From positions 62,001-126,000 of the forward strand of contig JAIYAM010000023.1 in assembly GCA_027489065.1 (NCBI GenBank): a DNA stretch of 64,000 bases. Direction: 5' to 3'. The notes beneath the pieces were generated by a model. The model made no database searches and was not told where the DNA came from. It saw only the letters and a list, made by a program, of their open reading frames with translations. The stretch is from Erythrobacteraceae bacterium. Lineage in GTDB: Bacteria > Pseudomonadota > Alphaproteobacteria > Sphingomonadales > Sphingomonadaceae. A program made the position numbers and the translations under genes. Positions 55,236 to 64,000 of the stretch are shown in pieces (position 1 is the stretch's first letter; each line of letters starts with the position of its first letter).

Positions 55236-55451
55236 CGCCGCACGCCGCCGGCGTTTCGCCGACAAGCCACCGAAATCGTCTATGTTTCCGCCACTGCGGA
55301 CGCGGTTTTCCCCCCGCCCGCGAGGGGCGCTGCATTTTTCACGACATTTTCATGGTTAAGGGACTTTTACCGGAGCGATGGTGCGGGCATAAGATTTTCT
55401 TAACGAATACGCGACCCGCGCGAATCCGCTCAAGAAGGACAGGCCCCACCC

Positions 55452-56297
55452 GTGACGGCACCGATCCGCTTTCCCCGGTTCTTTGTGACCAGCCCGGCTC
55501 CTTGCCCCTATTTGCCGGGGCGGAGCGAGCGCAAGGTTTTCACCGAACTGAAGGGCCCTCACGCGGATCAGCTCAATGAAGCGCTGGGCCGCATCGGCTT
55601 CCGCCGCAGCCAGACGGTCGCCTACCGCCCGTCCTGCCTCGATTGTCAGGCCTGCGTCTCGGTGCGGGTCGTGGCGAGCCGCTTCAAGCCTTCGGCAACG
55701 CAGAAGCGCGAGTTGAAGCGCAATTCCGATCTGATCGTCAGCGAATGCCGCCCTTGGGCGACCGACGAGCAGTTCGCGCTGCTCGCCCGGTACCTCGGCG
55801 CGCGCCATCCCGATGGCGGCATGTCGGCCATGGACGAGCTCGACTATGCCGACATGATCGAACACACGCCGGTCAGCACCGTCGTTACCGAATATCGCGA
55901 ACCCGACGTGAATGGCCGGCCCGGGCGGCTGGTCGGCGCCTGCCTTACCGACCGTCAGGCCGACGGCTTGTCGATGATCTACTCCTTCTACGAGCCCGAT
56001 CACACGGATCGCGCCGGGCTCGGCAACTTTATTATCCTCGATCATATCCGCCGCGCTGCGGCTGAGGCATTGCCCTATGTCTATCTCGGATATTGGGTCG
56101 AGGGTTCCCCGCGCATGCAGTACAAGGTTCGCTATCGCCCGCTCGAGCGGCTGACCCGCGAGGGTTGGCAGCTCATGGAGGAGCAGGAGCAGCATCGCCT
56201 GATTGCGCAAGCGACTGCACCGCGCAAGGCTCAGGACACACGGCTGGTGGGCGCACGGGGCAAGGATGGCCAGCCTGTCAAGTTTGCCGCCAGCTGA
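55452..56297 (+). CDS. bpt: Aspartate/glutamate leucyltransferase (Bpt, bacterial N-end rule)
   Basis: The 281-residue transferase adds leucine from Leu-tRNA to N-terminal Asp or Glu of proteins, marking them for ClpS-ClpAP. The family signatures [39 protein letters not shown] (in part) and [11 protein letters not shown] are visible, with [21 protein letters not shown] in the GNAT-like half. Translation starts at GTG. The last 32 bp overlap the beginning of tamA in another frame. Confidence 0.95.
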   Translation: MTAPIRFPRFFVTSPAPCPYLPGRSERKVFTELKGPHADQLNEALGRIGFRRSQTVAYRPSCLDCQACVSVRVVASRFKPSATQKRELKRNSDLIVSECRPWATDEQFALLARYLGARHPDGGMSAMDELDYADMIEHTPVSTVVTEYREPDVNGRPGRLVGACLTDRQADGLSMIYSFYEPDHTDRAGLGNFIILDHIRRAAAEALPYVYLGYWVEGSPRMQYKVRYRPLERLTREGWQLMEEQEQHRLIAQATAPRKAQDTRLVGARGKDGQPVKFAAS

Positions 56298-58725
56298 GAC
56301 CCGGCGGCGGTTAACGCTCGGTCTCGCCATTGTCGCAGGATTGGGTCAGGGCGCGCTCGCACTGAGCGCGGCGCCTGCTGCTGCCCAGTCCGAAGGTCCC
56401 GGCCAGCCCGCTCAGACGACCGCGCAAACCCAGTCGCAGCCGTCCCCCGCCGATGATGATGAAACACAGGGCGAAACCGGTGACGGCGCTGCTGCGCCCT
56501 CGCTGTTCGGCCCCGCGCCCGAGCCCGCGCCTGTTCCGGATTCGCTCGACGAGCTGATCCCCGAAAGCGCTGTTGCCAATCCCGAAGGCTGGGCCACGTC
56601 CGGAGTGACCGGCAGTCCGGTCGCCGATGCCGGTCCGGGGCTTGGGGACGAAGCGCTTGCGGGCGGCATTCCTGTGGCGGACCCCGCTCTCGATCCGGTG
56701 TTCGCCGATCTCGCGCTCGAACAGCCCGCGCCGCTTCCCTCCGATCCCGAGGCCGAAGCACTCGCCGTGATCGAGGCACCGGTGCTCGCGGGGCTGCCCG
56801 AACTTGCCGAGACGCGGATCAGCAGCACGCTGGTCCTCGCGCTCCCGGCTGCCCCTGAAGCCTTCCCCGAAAAGGACGATTTCGTCGATCGCTTCAAGGC
56901 GCTCTCGACGCTGCGTGCGCTCGACGATGGCGAGGAGTCCGCGCCGCAGGTCGCCGCACGCGCCCGCGCCGACGAGGAACTGCTCGGCGATATCCTGCGC
57001 ACCTATGGCTATTACAACGGCGAGGTGGTGCGCCAGCTTTCCGGCGGACGGCGCGACCGGCTGGAAAGCGCGGACGCAGGCGCAGGCGCAGGCGCAGGCG
57101 CTGCTACGGCCACAGGCACGGGCACGGGCACGGACACGGGCACGGGCACGGGTGCAGCCACGGGCGCGGGTTCTGGCGATGCCGAGGTTGCCTCGCGCGA
57201 GCCGGGGGTGCGCTTCGACATCATCACCGGCCCGCGCTACAGCTTCGGGCGGATCGATCTGGGCGCGCTGCCGGCCTTGCGCGAACCCGATGCCAGCAAC
57301 CTGATCGCGGCCTTCGGCATCAAGACCGGCGATCCGCTCTATGCCGACCGGATCGTCGAGCAGGAGCTGAACCTGCGCGTTGCGCTGGGTGAAAGCGGCT
57401 ATCCCTTCGCCGAAACCGCCGAGCCGGAATTGCTGATCGACCATGCGCGCGAGCAGGGCGACCTGACGCTCGATGTCCAGCCGAAGGGCAAGTATGTGTT
57501 CGGTCCGGTGGTCAGCAACGACCCGCGCTTCCTTTCGGGCCGGCACCTCGGGCGCATCGCCCGCTTCGATCCGGGCGATGTGTTCCAGCAGAGCCTCGAG
57601 ACCGATCTGCGCCGGGCGATCCTCGCCACAGGGCTCGTCTCGAGCGTCACCGTCACCCCGCGCGAGACCCGCCCGCCGCAGGGCGACCAGCCGGGCGAGG
57701 TGGCGATCGACGTCGCGCTCGAACGCGCGCCGCTGCGCACCATTGCCGGAGCGATCGGTTACGGCAGCGAGGATGGCTTCAAGCTGGAAGGCCGATGGGA
57801 GCACCGCAACCTCTTCCCGCCCGAAGGCGCGCTGCGGCTGCGCGGCGTGATCGGCACCCGCGAGGCGCTCGCCAGCGTGGGCGTGCGGCGCAACAATTTC
57901 CGCGGCCGCGATCAGGTGCTGAGCGCCGATCTCTACGCGAGCGACATCAATACGCTAGCGGTGGTTTCGCGCGGCTTCGGGCTACGCAGCGCTTTTGAAA
58001 AGGTCTCGAACCTGCTGTTCCAGAAGCCGCTGAGCTTCCAGATCGGCGGCGAACTGCTCTACACCGACGAGCGCAACCGCCGCGTGAGGAACGCGCCCAT
58101 CTCCGAGCCGCGTCGGCCTTACCTGATCGGCGGACTGTTCGGCAGCGTCACGCTGGATGCGAGCGACGATCTGCTCGATCCGACCAAGGGCTACCGCGCG
58201 ACCCTGTTCCTCGCGCCCGAGGTGTCGCGCTCGCAGGGGACGCAGAGCTTCTACCTGCGCTCGCAGGTCGATGCGAGTTACTACCAGTCGTTCGGCGAGC
58301 TGACGCTGGCGGGCCGGGTGCGCGCGGCGACGATCCAGGGCGCCGCGATCGAGGACATCGCGCCCTCGCGGCGGCTGTATGGCGGGGGCGGCGCCTCGGT
58401 GCGCGGCTACGGCTTCCAGGGGGTCGGCCCGCGCGATGCGTTCGGCAACCCCACGGGCGGGGCCTCGCTGGTCGAATTCGCTTTGGAGGCGCGCATCCCC
58501 ACCCCGCTGTTCGGCGGCGCGGTCGAGGTCGTGCCCTTCGTCGATGCAGGCTCGGTGTCGCGCGGGTCGACACCCGACTTCGGCGAGATCCGCTACGGGG
58601 CGGGCGTGGGGCTGCGCTACAAGACCAGCTTCGGCCCGATCCGGGTCGATGTCGCAGCCCCGCTCAACCCGACCGCATTCGATAGCCCGGTGGTGGTCTA
58701 TGTCAGCCTGGGTCAGGCGTTCTGA
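56266..58725 (+). CDS. tamA: TamA, outer membrane translocation and assembly module (Omp85 family)
   Basis: TamA and TamB help place certain proteins and lipids in the outer membrane. The 819-residue product has a signal peptide (about 1-41), a long Pro/Glu/Asp-rich segment (about 42-190), POTRA domains (about 200-490; [13 protein letters not shown] and [12 protein letters not shown] mark the first) and a C-terminal beta-barrel with [13 protein letters not shown] (VRGY about 711-714) ending VSLGQAF. An in-frame repetitive Ala/Gly/Thr run occupies about 270-304. The start at 56266 lies inside bpt, preceded by GGGGCAAGG. tamB follows with a 1-bp overlap. Confidence 0.93.
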   Translation: MASLSSLPPAETRRRLTLGLAIVAGLGQGALALSAAPAAAQSEGPGQPAQTTAQTQSQPSPADDDETQGETGDGAAAPSLFGPAPEPAPVPDSLDELIPESAVANPEGWATSGVTGSPVADAGPGLGDEALAGGIPVADPALDPVFADLALEQPAPLPSDPEAEALAVIEAPVLAGLPELAETRISSTLVLALPAAPEAFPEKDDFVDRFKALSTLRALDDGEESAPQVAARARADEELLGDILRTYGYYNGEVVRQLSGGRRDRLESADAGAGAGAGAATATGTGTGTDTGTGTGAATGAGSGDAEVASREPGVRFDIITGPRYSFGRIDLGALPALREPDASNLIAAFGIKTGDPLYADRIVEQELNLRVALGESGYPFAETAEPELLIDHAREQGDLTLDVQPKGKYVFGPVVSNDPRFLSGRHLGRIARFDPGDVFQQSLETDLRRAILATGLVSSVTVTPRETRPPQGDQPGEVAIDVALERAPLRTIAGAIGYGSEDGFKLEGRWEHRNLFPPEGALRLRGVIGTREALASVGVRRNNFRGRDQVLSADLYASDINTLAVVSRGFGLRSAFEKVSNLLFQKPLSFQIGGELLYTDERNRRVRNAPISEPRRPYLIGGLFGSVTLDASDDLLDPTKGYRATLFLAPEVSRSQGTQSFYLRSQVDASYYQSFGELTLAGRVRAATIQGAAIEDIAPSRRLYGGGGASVRGYGFQGVGPRDAFGNPTGGASLVEFALEARIPTPLFGGAVEVVPFVDAGSVSRGSTPDFGEIRYGAGVGLRYKTSFGPIRVDVAAPLNPTAFDSPVVVYVSLGQAF
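57072..57177 (+). repeat. Hexanucleotide tandem repeat within tamA
   Basis: GCAGGC is repeated about four times and then gives way to GGCACG/GACACG units over about 105 bp. The reading frame is kept (AGAGAG then TGTGTG residues). Such a tract is prone to slippage in 6-bp steps, which would change the linker length by two residues without a frameshift. Confidence 0.8.
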
Positions 58726-61700
58726 TGGCCGAGGGGGCGCAGAGCATGACGACGCAAGGCGCCGCGCCCCGCTCGTCCGCGCGGCGGCGCTGGGGCAAGC
58801 GGATCGGCTGGGCGCTCGCGATCCTGCTGACGCCGCTGGTGCTGGTCAGCGCCTTCTTCGCCACGCCCATCGGCAAGCGCTTCATCGCCGACCAGATCGC
58901 CGCCGTCGCGCCCGCGTCGGGCCTGCGCTTCACGGTCGGCCGGATCGAGGGCGACCTCTACGGCAAAGCGACCTTGCGCAAGGTGGTGGTGAGCGACACG
59001 AAGGGCGCCTTCCTCACCATCCCTGAGGTGGAGCTCGACTGGCGGCCGCTGAACTGGCTGTGGAGCGGGCTCGACATCCGCGAGGTGACCGCCCGGCGCG
59101 GGCGGCTGACGCGCCTGCCCGAACTTCTCCCCGGAGACCCCGACGCCCCGCTGCTCCCCGATTTCGACATCCGCGTCGACAAGCTCGTCATCGACGACCT
59201 GACCATCGTGAAGGGCCTCGCCACGCAAGCCGACGAGCGTGCCGATCTCACCGCCAAGATCGACATCCGCCAGGGGCGCGCACTGGTCGATGCCAAGGCG
59301 AGGCTCGGTGCCGAGGACCGGTTCGCGATCCTGCTCGATGCCCAGCCCGATGGCGACCGCTTCGAACTCGCCGGCGATGCGCTGGCGCCCGCAGGCGGTG
59401 TGCTGGCGGGGCTCTCGGGCCTCACCCAAGGGTATGCCGGACGGATCGTCGGCGATGGCACCTGGGCGCGCTGGCGCGGGGCGATGGTCGCCCGCAGGAT
59501 CGGCGATGACGCCGTGCCGCCCGTCGCCGCCTTCCAGATCAGCAACGACGCCGGCAAATACGGTGTCCTCGGACAGCTGCGCGCAGGCCTCGAGGGCGAC
59601 ACGCTCATCGCCCGCGCGCTCGGCGAGACCCTGTCGCTCGCCGCCAGCTTCACGCTGGAGAACAGCGTCGTCGAGGGCCGCGCCGCCGCCGTCTCCTCTG
59701 CCCTCGATGCGCGTGCAGGCGGCGTGGTCGACCTCGCCGACAATGTGGTCGACGGGGCGAGGGTGCGCCTCGCCTTGCGCAATCCCGACCTGTTGGGCGA
59801 GAGCATGCGGCTGGAGGGCGGCAAGCTCGCCGCCAACCTCACCGGCGCCTTCGACGACCTCACGATCAAGCACGAGCTGGCAGTCACCCGGCTGGTCGCC
59901 CCCGGCGTCACCGCGACCGGTCTCACGCAGGAAGGCAGCGCGCGGATCGAGAACGCGGTCCTGAGCCTGCCGCTCGCGCTCACCGCCGAGCGGGTGACCA
60001 CCGGCAATGCCTTCGCGGACCCGCGCCTCGTCAAAGGACGGGCGAGCGGGCTCCTTACCTACGATTTCGACCGCCAGACGCTCGCCGCCGAGCGCACGCG
60101 GATCACCTTCCCGGGGCTTGAGGGCACGCTCTCGCTGGCAGGCGACATCGCCAAGGGCGCCTATGCCGTCGCCGGACCCGTCGCAGCCCGCAGCTTGCGG
60201 GTCGAAGGGGCGGGCGAGGTCACCGCCAACGCCAAGATCCTCGCCAAGTTCGGCACCTCGGTGCCATGGAGCCTGCGCGCCAACCTTGCAGGCGTGCTGA
60301 GCCGCATCGGCAATGCCACGATCCAGAACCTTGCGGGCAACCAGATCCGCTTCAAGGGCGAACTCGGCATGGGCTCGGGCCAGCCGATCCTGTTCCGCAA
60401 CGCCGTGATCGCCTCCCCGCGGCTCAATGCCCGGCTCGACAGCCGCGTCGTGACCGGCGGCGGCGTGACCCGGACCGTGCTCGCCGGCAGCGGGCGGCAG
60501 GCGCAATACGGACCCTTCCGCTTCGATGCCGAGATCGCCGGTGACGGCCCGCGCGCCGTGCTGGTGCTGGCCGATCCTTACCCCGCCGCCGGGCTCAAGG
60601 ATGTGCGCGTCGCGCTCGCCCCGAGCAAGGAGGGCTTCGGGCTCGACGTCGCGGGCGGTTCGCTGCTCGGCGATTTCGATGGCGAGCTCGAGCTGATCCT
60701 GCCCGAGAATGCGCCCACCCGCATCGCCATCAAACGGCTCCAGGTCTATCGCACCAACGTCACCGGCGAAGTCCGGCTCGAGGATGCGGGCCCCGCCGGT
60801 GACCTCAGGCTCGCAGGCGGCGGGATCAACGGCACGATCGGCTTCCGGCCCCAGGGCGCGCAGGTCACGGGCTTTGCGGTCGATCTCACCGCGCGCAATG
60901 CCAGCTTCGGCGGCGCGACCCCGATCAGCATCGACCGCGCCGATATCACCGCGACCGGACGCATCGGGGAGAGCAGCACCACGGTGAATGCCGACCTGTC
61001 GGCAGCCGGGTTCGAATATGGCAGCCTCACTATCGCAAGCCTGACGGCCAAGGCCGCGATCGACAACGGGCGCGGCAAGGTGACGGGCACGCTCGCGGGC
61101 AACCGCAGGGACCGGCTGGCGATCAATTTCGATGCCGATGTGGCGCCCAACCGCATCGCTGCCGTCGCACGCGGGCTGTACGGCAATGGCCAGATCACGA
61201 TGCCGCGCCGCGCCGTCCTGACCGCGCGCGACGGCGGCGGGTGGAGCCTTGCGCCGACCCAGATCGGCTACGGCGGCGGCTTCGCCATCGCATCCGGCAC
61301 GATCGGCGGCGGCACTACGCAAGTGCAGCTCAAGCTGGCGCGCATGCCGCTGCGTCTGCTCGATCTCGCTGGCTCCGATCTCGGCCTTGGCGGGCGGCTG
61401 ACCGGGATCATCGATTACCGCCAGTCAGGGCGCGAGCCGGCGACGGCGAACGCGCGCGGACGGATCGACCGGTTCAGCCGCGCCGGTCTGGTGCTCTCCT
61501 CCAAGCCCATCAACGTGCTTGGCGTCATCGACCTCACGCCAGCGCGCCTCACCGCGGCGCTGCGGCTGTTCGAAGGCGATGCGCGGCGCGGCGACATTGC
61601 GCTCGGCATCACCGGGCTTGGCCCCGACGGCGCGCTCACCGACCGGCTGATGCGCGGGCGGCTCGATGCGCGGCTCGGCTTCGACGGGGCGGCCGAGACC

Positions 61701-62951
61701 CTGTGGCGGCTCGCCGCAATCGAAGCCTTCGATCTTGCCGGGCCGGTGCGGATCGCTGCCCGGGCGACGGGCACGCTCGGCGAGCCCCGGATCGTCGGCA
61801 ATCTCGCGAGCGACGACCTCACCGTGCAGAGCGCGCTCACCGGCACGCGCATCACCAAGGTGTCCGCGCGTGGCCGGTTTGCCGGATCGCGGCTGGAACT
61901 GACGCGTTTCGGCGGGCAGACGGGCGGCGGCGGCACGGTCACCGGCAGCGGGACGGTCGACCTTGCAGGCCTCAGCGCCGCGCGCGGCCCCAGCCTCGAT
62001 CTGCGCGTGGCGGCCAGCAATGCGCGGCTGCTCGATGCCAACGGGTTGGCTGCGACCATCACCGGCCCCTTGCGGATCGTCTCCAACGGATTGGGCGGCA
62101 CCATCGCCGGGCGGGTGACCATCAACCGCGCGCGCTGGGCGCTCGGCAATGCCGAAGAGGACCGCGCGCTCCCCCGGATCGCCACCCGCGAGATCAATGG
62201 CGAGCGCGGCCGCACGCAGGTGTCGGGCCGCGATTCCGCGTGGCGTTACCTCGTCAATGCCACGGCCCGGAGCGGTGTCGCGGTCGAGGGGCTGGGGCTG
62301 GACAGCGAATGGGGCATCGACATCGCACTGCGCGGCACGGTCGCCGATCCGCGCATCGGCGGCACGGCGCGGCTGGTGCGCGGCGACTACACCTTCGCCG
62401 GAACGCGCTTCGAGCTGACGCGCGGACGCATCCTGTTCGACGTGGGCGAGCCGATCAACCCGCGTCTCGACGTCCTCGCCGAGACCGCCAAGAACGGCAC
62501 CAACGTCAATATCGCGATCACCGGAAATGCCCTCTCGCCCGCCATCGCCTTCTCCTCCGAGCCGGCGCTGCCCGAGGAGGAGATCCTTGCGCGGCTGCTG
62601 TTCGGCGGATCGGTGACGTCGCTTTCCGCGACCGACGCGGTGCAGCTCGCCGCGGCGCTGGCGTCCTTTCAGGGCGGGGGCGGGGGGCTCGACCCGATCG
62701 GCAAGCTGCGCCGCTCGATCGGATTGGACCAGCTGCGCATCGTTACCGCGGACCCGCTGACCGGGCGCGGCACGGGCATCGCGATCGGCAAGAACATCAC
62801 GCGCGATATCTATATCGAGCTGATCACCGACGGGCGCGGCTACAGCGCCACGCAGATCGAGTATCGCATCACCAGCTGGCTGGCGCTGCTCGGCACGGTC
62901 TCCACCATCGGGCGGGATTCGGCGCTGGTGCAGGTCAGCAAGGATTACTGA
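58725..62951 (+). CDS. tamB: TamB, translocation and assembly module inner membrane component
   Basis: The 1408-residue protein has an N-terminal inner membrane anchor (about 25-48) and a very long repetitive beta-taco region spanning the periplasm, of AsmA-like/DUF490 character (many short strands such as GDFDGELELIL). The C-terminal DUF490 domain includes SSEPALPEEEILARLLFGGSV and ends RGYSATQIEYRITSWLALL to QVSKDY. It couples to TamA through a 1-bp overlap. The family is proposed to transport phospholipids or assist autotransporters. Confidence 0.94.
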   Translation: MAEGAQSMTTQGAAPRSSARRRWGKRIGWALAILLTPLVLVSAFFATPIGKRFIADQIAAVAPASGLRFTVGRIEGDLYGKATLRKVVVSDTKGAFLTIPEVELDWRPLNWLWSGLDIREVTARRGRLTRLPELLPGDPDAPLLPDFDIRVDKLVIDDLTIVKGLATQADERADLTAKIDIRQGRALVDAKARLGAEDRFAILLDAQPDGDRFELAGDALAPAGGVLAGLSGLTQGYAGRIVGDGTWARWRGAMVARRIGDDAVPPVAAFQISNDAGKYGVLGQLRAGLEGDTLIARALGETLSLAASFTLENSVVEGRAAAVSSALDARAGGVVDLADNVVDGARVRLALRNPDLLGESMRLEGGKLAANLTGAFDDLTIKHELAVTRLVAPGVTATGLTQEGSARIENAVLSLPLALTAERVTTGNAFADPRLVKGRASGLLTYDFDRQTLAAERTRITFPGLEGTLSLAGDIAKGAYAVAGPVAARSLRVEGAGEVTANAKILAKFGTSVPWSLRANLAGVLSRIGNATIQNLAGNQIRFKGELGMGSGQPILFRNAVIASPRLNARLDSRVVTGGGVTRTVLAGSGRQAQYGPFRFDAEIAGDGPRAVLVLADPYPAAGLKDVRVALAPSKEGFGLDVAGGSLLGDFDGELELILPENAPTRIAIKRLQVYRTNVTGEVRLEDAGPAGDLRLAGGGINGTIGFRPQGAQVTGFAVDLTARNASFGGATPISIDRADITATGRIGESSTTVNADLSAAGFEYGSLTIASLTAKAAIDNGRGKVTGTLAGNRRDRLAINFDADVAPNRIAAVARGLYGNGQITMPRRAVLTARDGGGWSLAPTQIGYGGGFAIASGTIGGGTTQVQLKLARMPLRLLDLAGSDLGLGGRLTGIIDYRQSGREPATANARGRIDRFSRAGLVLSSKPINVLGVIDLTPARLTAALRLFEGDARRGDIALGITGLGPDGALTDRLMRGRLDARLGFDGAAETLWRLAAIEAFDLAGPVRIAARATGTLGEPRIVGNLASDDLTVQSALTGTRITKVSARGRFAGSRLELTRFGGQTGGGGTVTGSGTVDLAGLSAARGPSLDLRVAASNARLLDANGLAATITGPLRIVSNGLGGTIAGRVTINRARWALGNAEEDRALPRIATREINGERGRTQVSGRDSAWRYLVNATARSGVAVEGLGLDSEWGIDIALRGTVADPRIGGTARLVRGDYTFAGTRFELTRGRILFDVGEPINPRLDVLAETAKNGTNVNIAITGNALSPAIAFSSEPALPEEEILARLLFGGSVTSLSATDAVQLAAALASFQGGGGGLDPIGKLRRSIGLDQLRIVTADPLTGRGTGIAIGKNITRDIYIELITDGRGYSATQIEYRITSWLALLGTVSTIGRDSALVQVSKDY

Positions 62952-62954
62952 TCG

Positions 62955-63461
62955 CTAGCCGAGGTAGAGGTCCGCTTCGGCCATGCGCCTGCGGGTGAGG
63001 CCCTTGAGGATCCTCCCCCCTGCGCGGTTCCAGCGCCCGAACTCACGGCCTGCGCCCCTTGTGTCGCCCGCGATGTGCTTGCGGGTCAGGGTCGCGCGGG
63101 CAATCGCTCCGGTGTTGTAGTGGAAGCTCACCAGCGCATCGAACTGGTTCTGGGTGGTGGGCGCTGCGCCGATCGCGGCGGCGACCTCGTCGGCGAAGCG
63201 CGCCAGGTCCTCCTCGAGCCGGGCGTCGCATTGTTCCTGCGTCCAGCGCGTGCCTTGACGGATGCGGCCGCCGTTGAACCGGTCGCGCCCGGTCGCGCCC
63301 CAGCCGATCGTCCAGGGCGCGCCGCCGGTCGCGGGGTCGGGATAGGCGTCGACCATGCCGTCGGTGTGAAGCTGCGCGCAGCCCTCGAAGCGCTTGATGA
63401 GCGCGATGCCGGCGGCGCCGATGCGGCGGGGTGCGGGGTTCGATGCGGGTGTGTCGGGCAT
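62955..63461 (-). CDS. GH24 lysozyme (phage endolysin-like)
   Basis: The 168-residue enzyme is predicted to cleave peptidoglycan. Start MPDTPASN has GGAGG about 7 bp upstream. The fold is that of RrrD/T4-type lysozymes: IKRFEGCAQLH with catalytic Glu26, and PWTIGWGATG with Thr51. The Glu to Asp/Thr spacing is longer than in phage enzymes because of an insertion (about 32-48), so which Asp (D38 or D42) is catalytic is unclear. QNQFDALVSFHYNTG and RRMAEADLYLG are typical. No signal peptide, holin or other phage gene is next to it. Confidence 0.92.
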   Translation of the reverse strand: MPDTPASNPAPRRIGAAGIALIKRFEGCAQLHTDGMVDAYPDPATGGAPWTIGWGATGRDRFNGGRIRQGTRWTQEQCDARLEEDLARFADEVAAAIGAAPTTQNQFDALVSFHYNTGAIARATLTRKHIAGDTRGAGREFGRWNRAGGRILKGLTRRRMAEADLYLG

Positions 63462-63538
63462 GTGGCGGCCTCCGTAGGGTGAGGCCGGGGGATTGAGCAC
63501 GATCGCGGCGAGTAGGAAAACGGAATTCTCGTGCGGGG

Positions 63539-63589
63539 TGACAAGAGCTCTTGACTGACAAGAGTTCTTGTCTGTAAAGAGCTCTTGTC
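63539..63589. promoter_or_regulatory. Three 17-bp palindromic operators in tandem
   Basis: Three units, TGACAAGAGCTCTTGAC, TGACAAGAGTTCTTGTC and TGTAAAGAGCTCTTGTC, follow one another without spacers at 63539, 63556 and 63573. Each is a near-perfect palindrome (core ACAAGAGCTCTTGT) with centres exactly 17 bp apart. The array lies 78 bp upstream of the lysozyme start and 55 bp upstream of the XRE gene start, inside their shared promoter region. It is the natural target for an autoregulating small repressor. Confidence 0.88.
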
Positions 63590-63644
63590 AGAAGCGCGTT
63601 TGGCATGCGTCACACGTGCGAAGATAGCGAAGATCGGGACAGCG

Positions 63645-63857
63645 TTGGAAAACCGTCTGAAACACTACCGCGAGGCAAAAGGCTGGAGTCAGGGCGAACT
63701 CGCCCGCCGGCTCGGCGTCTCGCGCCAGACGATCAACGCGGTCGAGACCGACAAGTACGACCCCTCCTTGCCCCTCGCACTGCGCATGTCCCGTTTGTTC
63801 GCCGTCGCGGTGCCGGATCTGTTCATAGACACATGGGAGCCCGAAGATGATGATTGA
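63645..63857 (+). CDS. Small XRE-family (YgzD-like) transcription regulator
   Basis: The 70-residue helix-turn-helix protein reads ENRLKHYREAKGWSQGELARR and then GVSRQTINAVETDKYDPSLP, the classic pattern of YgzD-type regulators whose members usually begin at MxNRL. I therefore prefer the TTG at 63645; a TTG at 63585 would lengthen the protein and would start inside operator copy 3. The C-terminus SRLFAVAVPDLFIDTWEPEDDD is typical. A membrane protein gene overlaps its end by 11 bp. Confidence 0.85.
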   Translation: MENRLKHYREAKGWSQGELARRLGVSRQTINAVETDKYDPSLPLALRMSRLFAVAVPDLFIDTWEPEDDD

Positions 63858-64000
63858 GGACAAGTCCCCCGCCACCCCTCGCTGGGTGCGCAAGCTGCTC
63901 ATTCCCGCCCTGATCGGCGCGGTTGCAGGCTATGCCGCCGCCGCCGCGATGATGCATGTCATCGACAGTTCCGCTGTCGGCGGTCTCGGTGAGTCCGCGA
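63847..64000 (+). CDS. Membrane protein of unknown function (5' part only)
   Basis: The first 51 codons begin MMIEDKSPATPRWVRKLLIP and show one membrane helix (ALIGAVAGYAAAAAMMHVI). The gene overlaps the XRE gene by 11 bp and so is translated with it. Small XRE regulators of this type are often paired with a membrane protein of about 150-200 residues. The rest lies outside the window. The second ATG (63850) could be the true start. Confidence 0.7.
   Translation, partial: MMIEDKSPATPRWVRKLLIPALIGAVAGYAAAAAMMHVIDSSAVGGLGESA

Noticed and set aside
58713..61322. Antisense open frame opposite tamB (about 870 codons)
   Set aside because: Low-complexity, Arg/Asp/Gly-rich translation with no start signals. 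It is a by-product of GC-rich third positions in tamB.
62955..63461. Prophage remnant suggested by the lysozyme
   Set aside because: No integrase, holin, portal or tail genes are visible, base composition matches the neighbours, and the upstream gene is tamB. A domesticated gene is the simpler reading, though the region after 64000 is unseen.

Overview
The window is chromosomal DNA of a high-GC alphaproteobacterium. The gene set (ccoNOQP with a Crp/Fnr regulator, OmpW, several large TonB-dependent receptors, argS-SPOR-nagZ-scpAB-tatABC, a Tad pilus locus, tamA-tamB) and the protein style point to Sphingomonadales, most likely an Erythrobacteraceae-like aerobe. That placement is inferred from gene content, not from a marker comparison. 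About 45 genes are densely packed, mostly in short operons joined by 1-8 bp overlaps. I saw no rRNA, tRNA, insertion sequence, CRISPR array or intact prophage.

Layout: 1-5.3 kb (minus strand) is a microaerobic respiration block: a Crp/Fnr regulator, then ccoN-ccoO-ccoQ-ccoP and the start of ccoG. FNR-type boxes lie before ccoN and before the divergent ompW (5.45-6.15 kb). 6.4-16.7 kb carries acetyl-CoA synthetase, a small unknown protein, an M16 peptidase with a penicillin-acylase-family enzyme, and clpB. 16.8-27.4 kb holds three large TonB-dependent receptors in alternating orientation. 27.7-31.9 kb has a small secreted protein and a fatty-acid degradation cluster (thiolase, 3-hydroxyacyl-CoA dehydrogenase-like SDR, crotonase, MarR). 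32-39.4 kb is a minus-strand Tad pilus assembly operon, cpaA-cpaB-cpaC-cpaD-cpaE-tadB-tadC, with no cpaF ATPase or Flp pilin gene. 39.5-44.5 kb has a lipase-like hydrolase with an FAD oxidoreductase, a YegP-like small protein, a palindromic repeat element, and ispH-thrB-rnhA. 44.6-52.2 kb is a housekeeping run: lipoprotein, argS, SPOR protein, nagZ, scpA, scpB, tatA, tatB, tatC. 52.2-64 kb has an amidohydrolase, ilvA, bpt, tamA-tamB, a GH24 lysozyme, and a small XRE regulator with a membrane protein cut by the window edge.

Noncoding signals of most interest: (1) two near-perfect ParB-binding parS sites (6,321 and 30,362), each in a gap between genes and each beside an array of short GACCCC-type repeats, which suggests the window lies in the origin-proximal, chromosome-partition part of the genome; (2) three palindromic operators repeated with an exact 17-bp period (63,539-63,589) between the lysozyme gene and the XRE regulator; (3) FNR boxes flanking the gene for an FNR-like regulator that lacks the N-terminal iron-sulphur cysteine cluster; (4) an in-frame hexanucleotide repeat inside a POTRA region of tamA; (5) a Tad operon whose motor gene is missing from its usual position.
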